From Vibrio navarrensis (GTDB lineage: Bacteria > Pseudomonadota > Gammaproteobacteria > Enterobacterales > Vibrionaceae): a stretch of 64,000 nucleotides of DNA. The DNA lies in the NCBI RefSeq assembly GCF_015767675.1, contig NZ_CP065218.1, positions 1,178,001 to 1,242,000 of the forward strand. The letters are read 5' to 3'. Below the pieces are notes generated by a model, which saw only the letters and a list, made by a program, of their open reading frames with translations, was not told where the DNA came from and did not search any database. Position 1 is the stretch's first letter. Each line of letters opens with the position of its first letter. Positions 63,890-64,000 of the stretch are shown here, one piece after another. Made by a program: the position numbers and the translations under genes.

Positions 63890-64000
63890 ATGGTGGCAAA
63901 AGTAGTGATTGCACCTCAAGGGCCTGAGTTTTCAGAGCTGATCCAAGGATACTGGCGTTTGGGCGAGTGGAACATGACCCCTCAGCAGCGCTTAACGTTC
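63890..64000 (+). CDS. ydhF: Aldo/keto reductase YdhF, partial (N-terminus only)
   Basis: Only 37 residues lie in the window. They include LIQGYWRLGEWNMTPQQ, which matches the YdhF oxidoreductase N-terminus. AAAGGAG precedes the ATG by 6 bases. It is divergent from the XRE regulator across 96 bases. Confidence 0.85.
   Translation, partial: MVAKVVIAPQGPEFSELIQGYWRLGEWNMTPQQRLTF

Noticed and set aside
1..64000. CRISPR arrays, tRNA or rRNA genes, restriction or toxin-antitoxin systems
   Set aside because: No regular repeat-spacer pattern, cloverleaf or rRNA sequence was noticed, and no gene product suggests such systems.

Overview
The window is a stretch of a Vibrio genome, most probably Vibrio vulnificus and most probably its second chromosome. 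The main reason is that the leader of the adenosine deaminase gene (minus strand, about 9109-9217) matches, as I remember it, the structurally studied V. vulnificus add adenine riboswitch. The gene content also fits: a second transaldolase/transketolase pair with a SorC regulator, a GH18 chitinase, ClcA, FadL-type porin remnants and many c-di-GMP proteins. No rRNA, tRNA, CRISPR array or intact insertion sequence was seen.

Layout. 1-9108: a partial class I glutamine amidotransferase; electron-transfer genes (ETF dehydrogenase facing etfB-etfA, with a LiuR-like palindrome between them); a branched-chain 2-oxoacid dehydrogenase operon (E1 alpha, E1 beta, E2; no E3); and riboswitch-controlled add. 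Together these feed electrons from acyl-CoA and branched-chain amino acid breakdown to quinone. 9386-19463: a DOPA-dioxygenase-family protein, an HD-GYP response regulator, a sensor kinase facing a periplasmic binding protein and a membrane protein, YegD, an SRPBCC/GyrI protein and an M16-like protein that lacks its catalytic part. 19517-23283: small cysteine-rich and DUF3820 proteins, a TetR regulator with two operators in front of a membrane protein/SDR operon whose SDR gene is broken, and a LysR regulator.

23456-26622 is a decayed patchwork: a glutaredoxin-2 gene cut after 69 residues, an Asp-rich secreted protein, an LprI/DUF3298 protein and a FadL gene without a signal peptide and with internal deletions. 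26662-29890 returns to housekeeping genes (TrmK, a CobW GTPase, RhlE). 29931-31494 holds an IclR regulator with an arginase-fold protein that seems to have lost its metal ligands.

31735-38271 is a signalling operon: a hybrid kinase with three receivers, CheR, CheB and a REC-GGDEF cyclase, with no chemoreceptor, CheA or CheW beside it. It is followed by a MaoC protein and an Aer-like receptor. 41361-45219 is an operon of a DUF4394 protein, a cupredoxin-like protein and an EAL phosphodiesterase with a degenerate GGDEF. 45369-49863 is tkt, tal and the divergent SorC regulator with shared operator-like repeats. 50009-60053 holds chitinase, a second degenerate-GGDEF/EAL protein, SseA, MoeA-MoeB, FolE, a TDT transporter and ClcA. 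60455-64000 holds a large VWA lipoprotein, an unknown exported protein, an XRE regulator and the start of ydhF.

No clearly new defence or biosynthetic system is present. The most unusual items are the kinase-CheR-CheB-cyclase operon, the DUF4394/cupredoxin/EAL operon, the arginase-like pseudoenzyme, the M16 remnant, the VWA lipoprotein with an unexplained upstream hairpin region, and an orphan 18-bp hairpin at 38379-38422.
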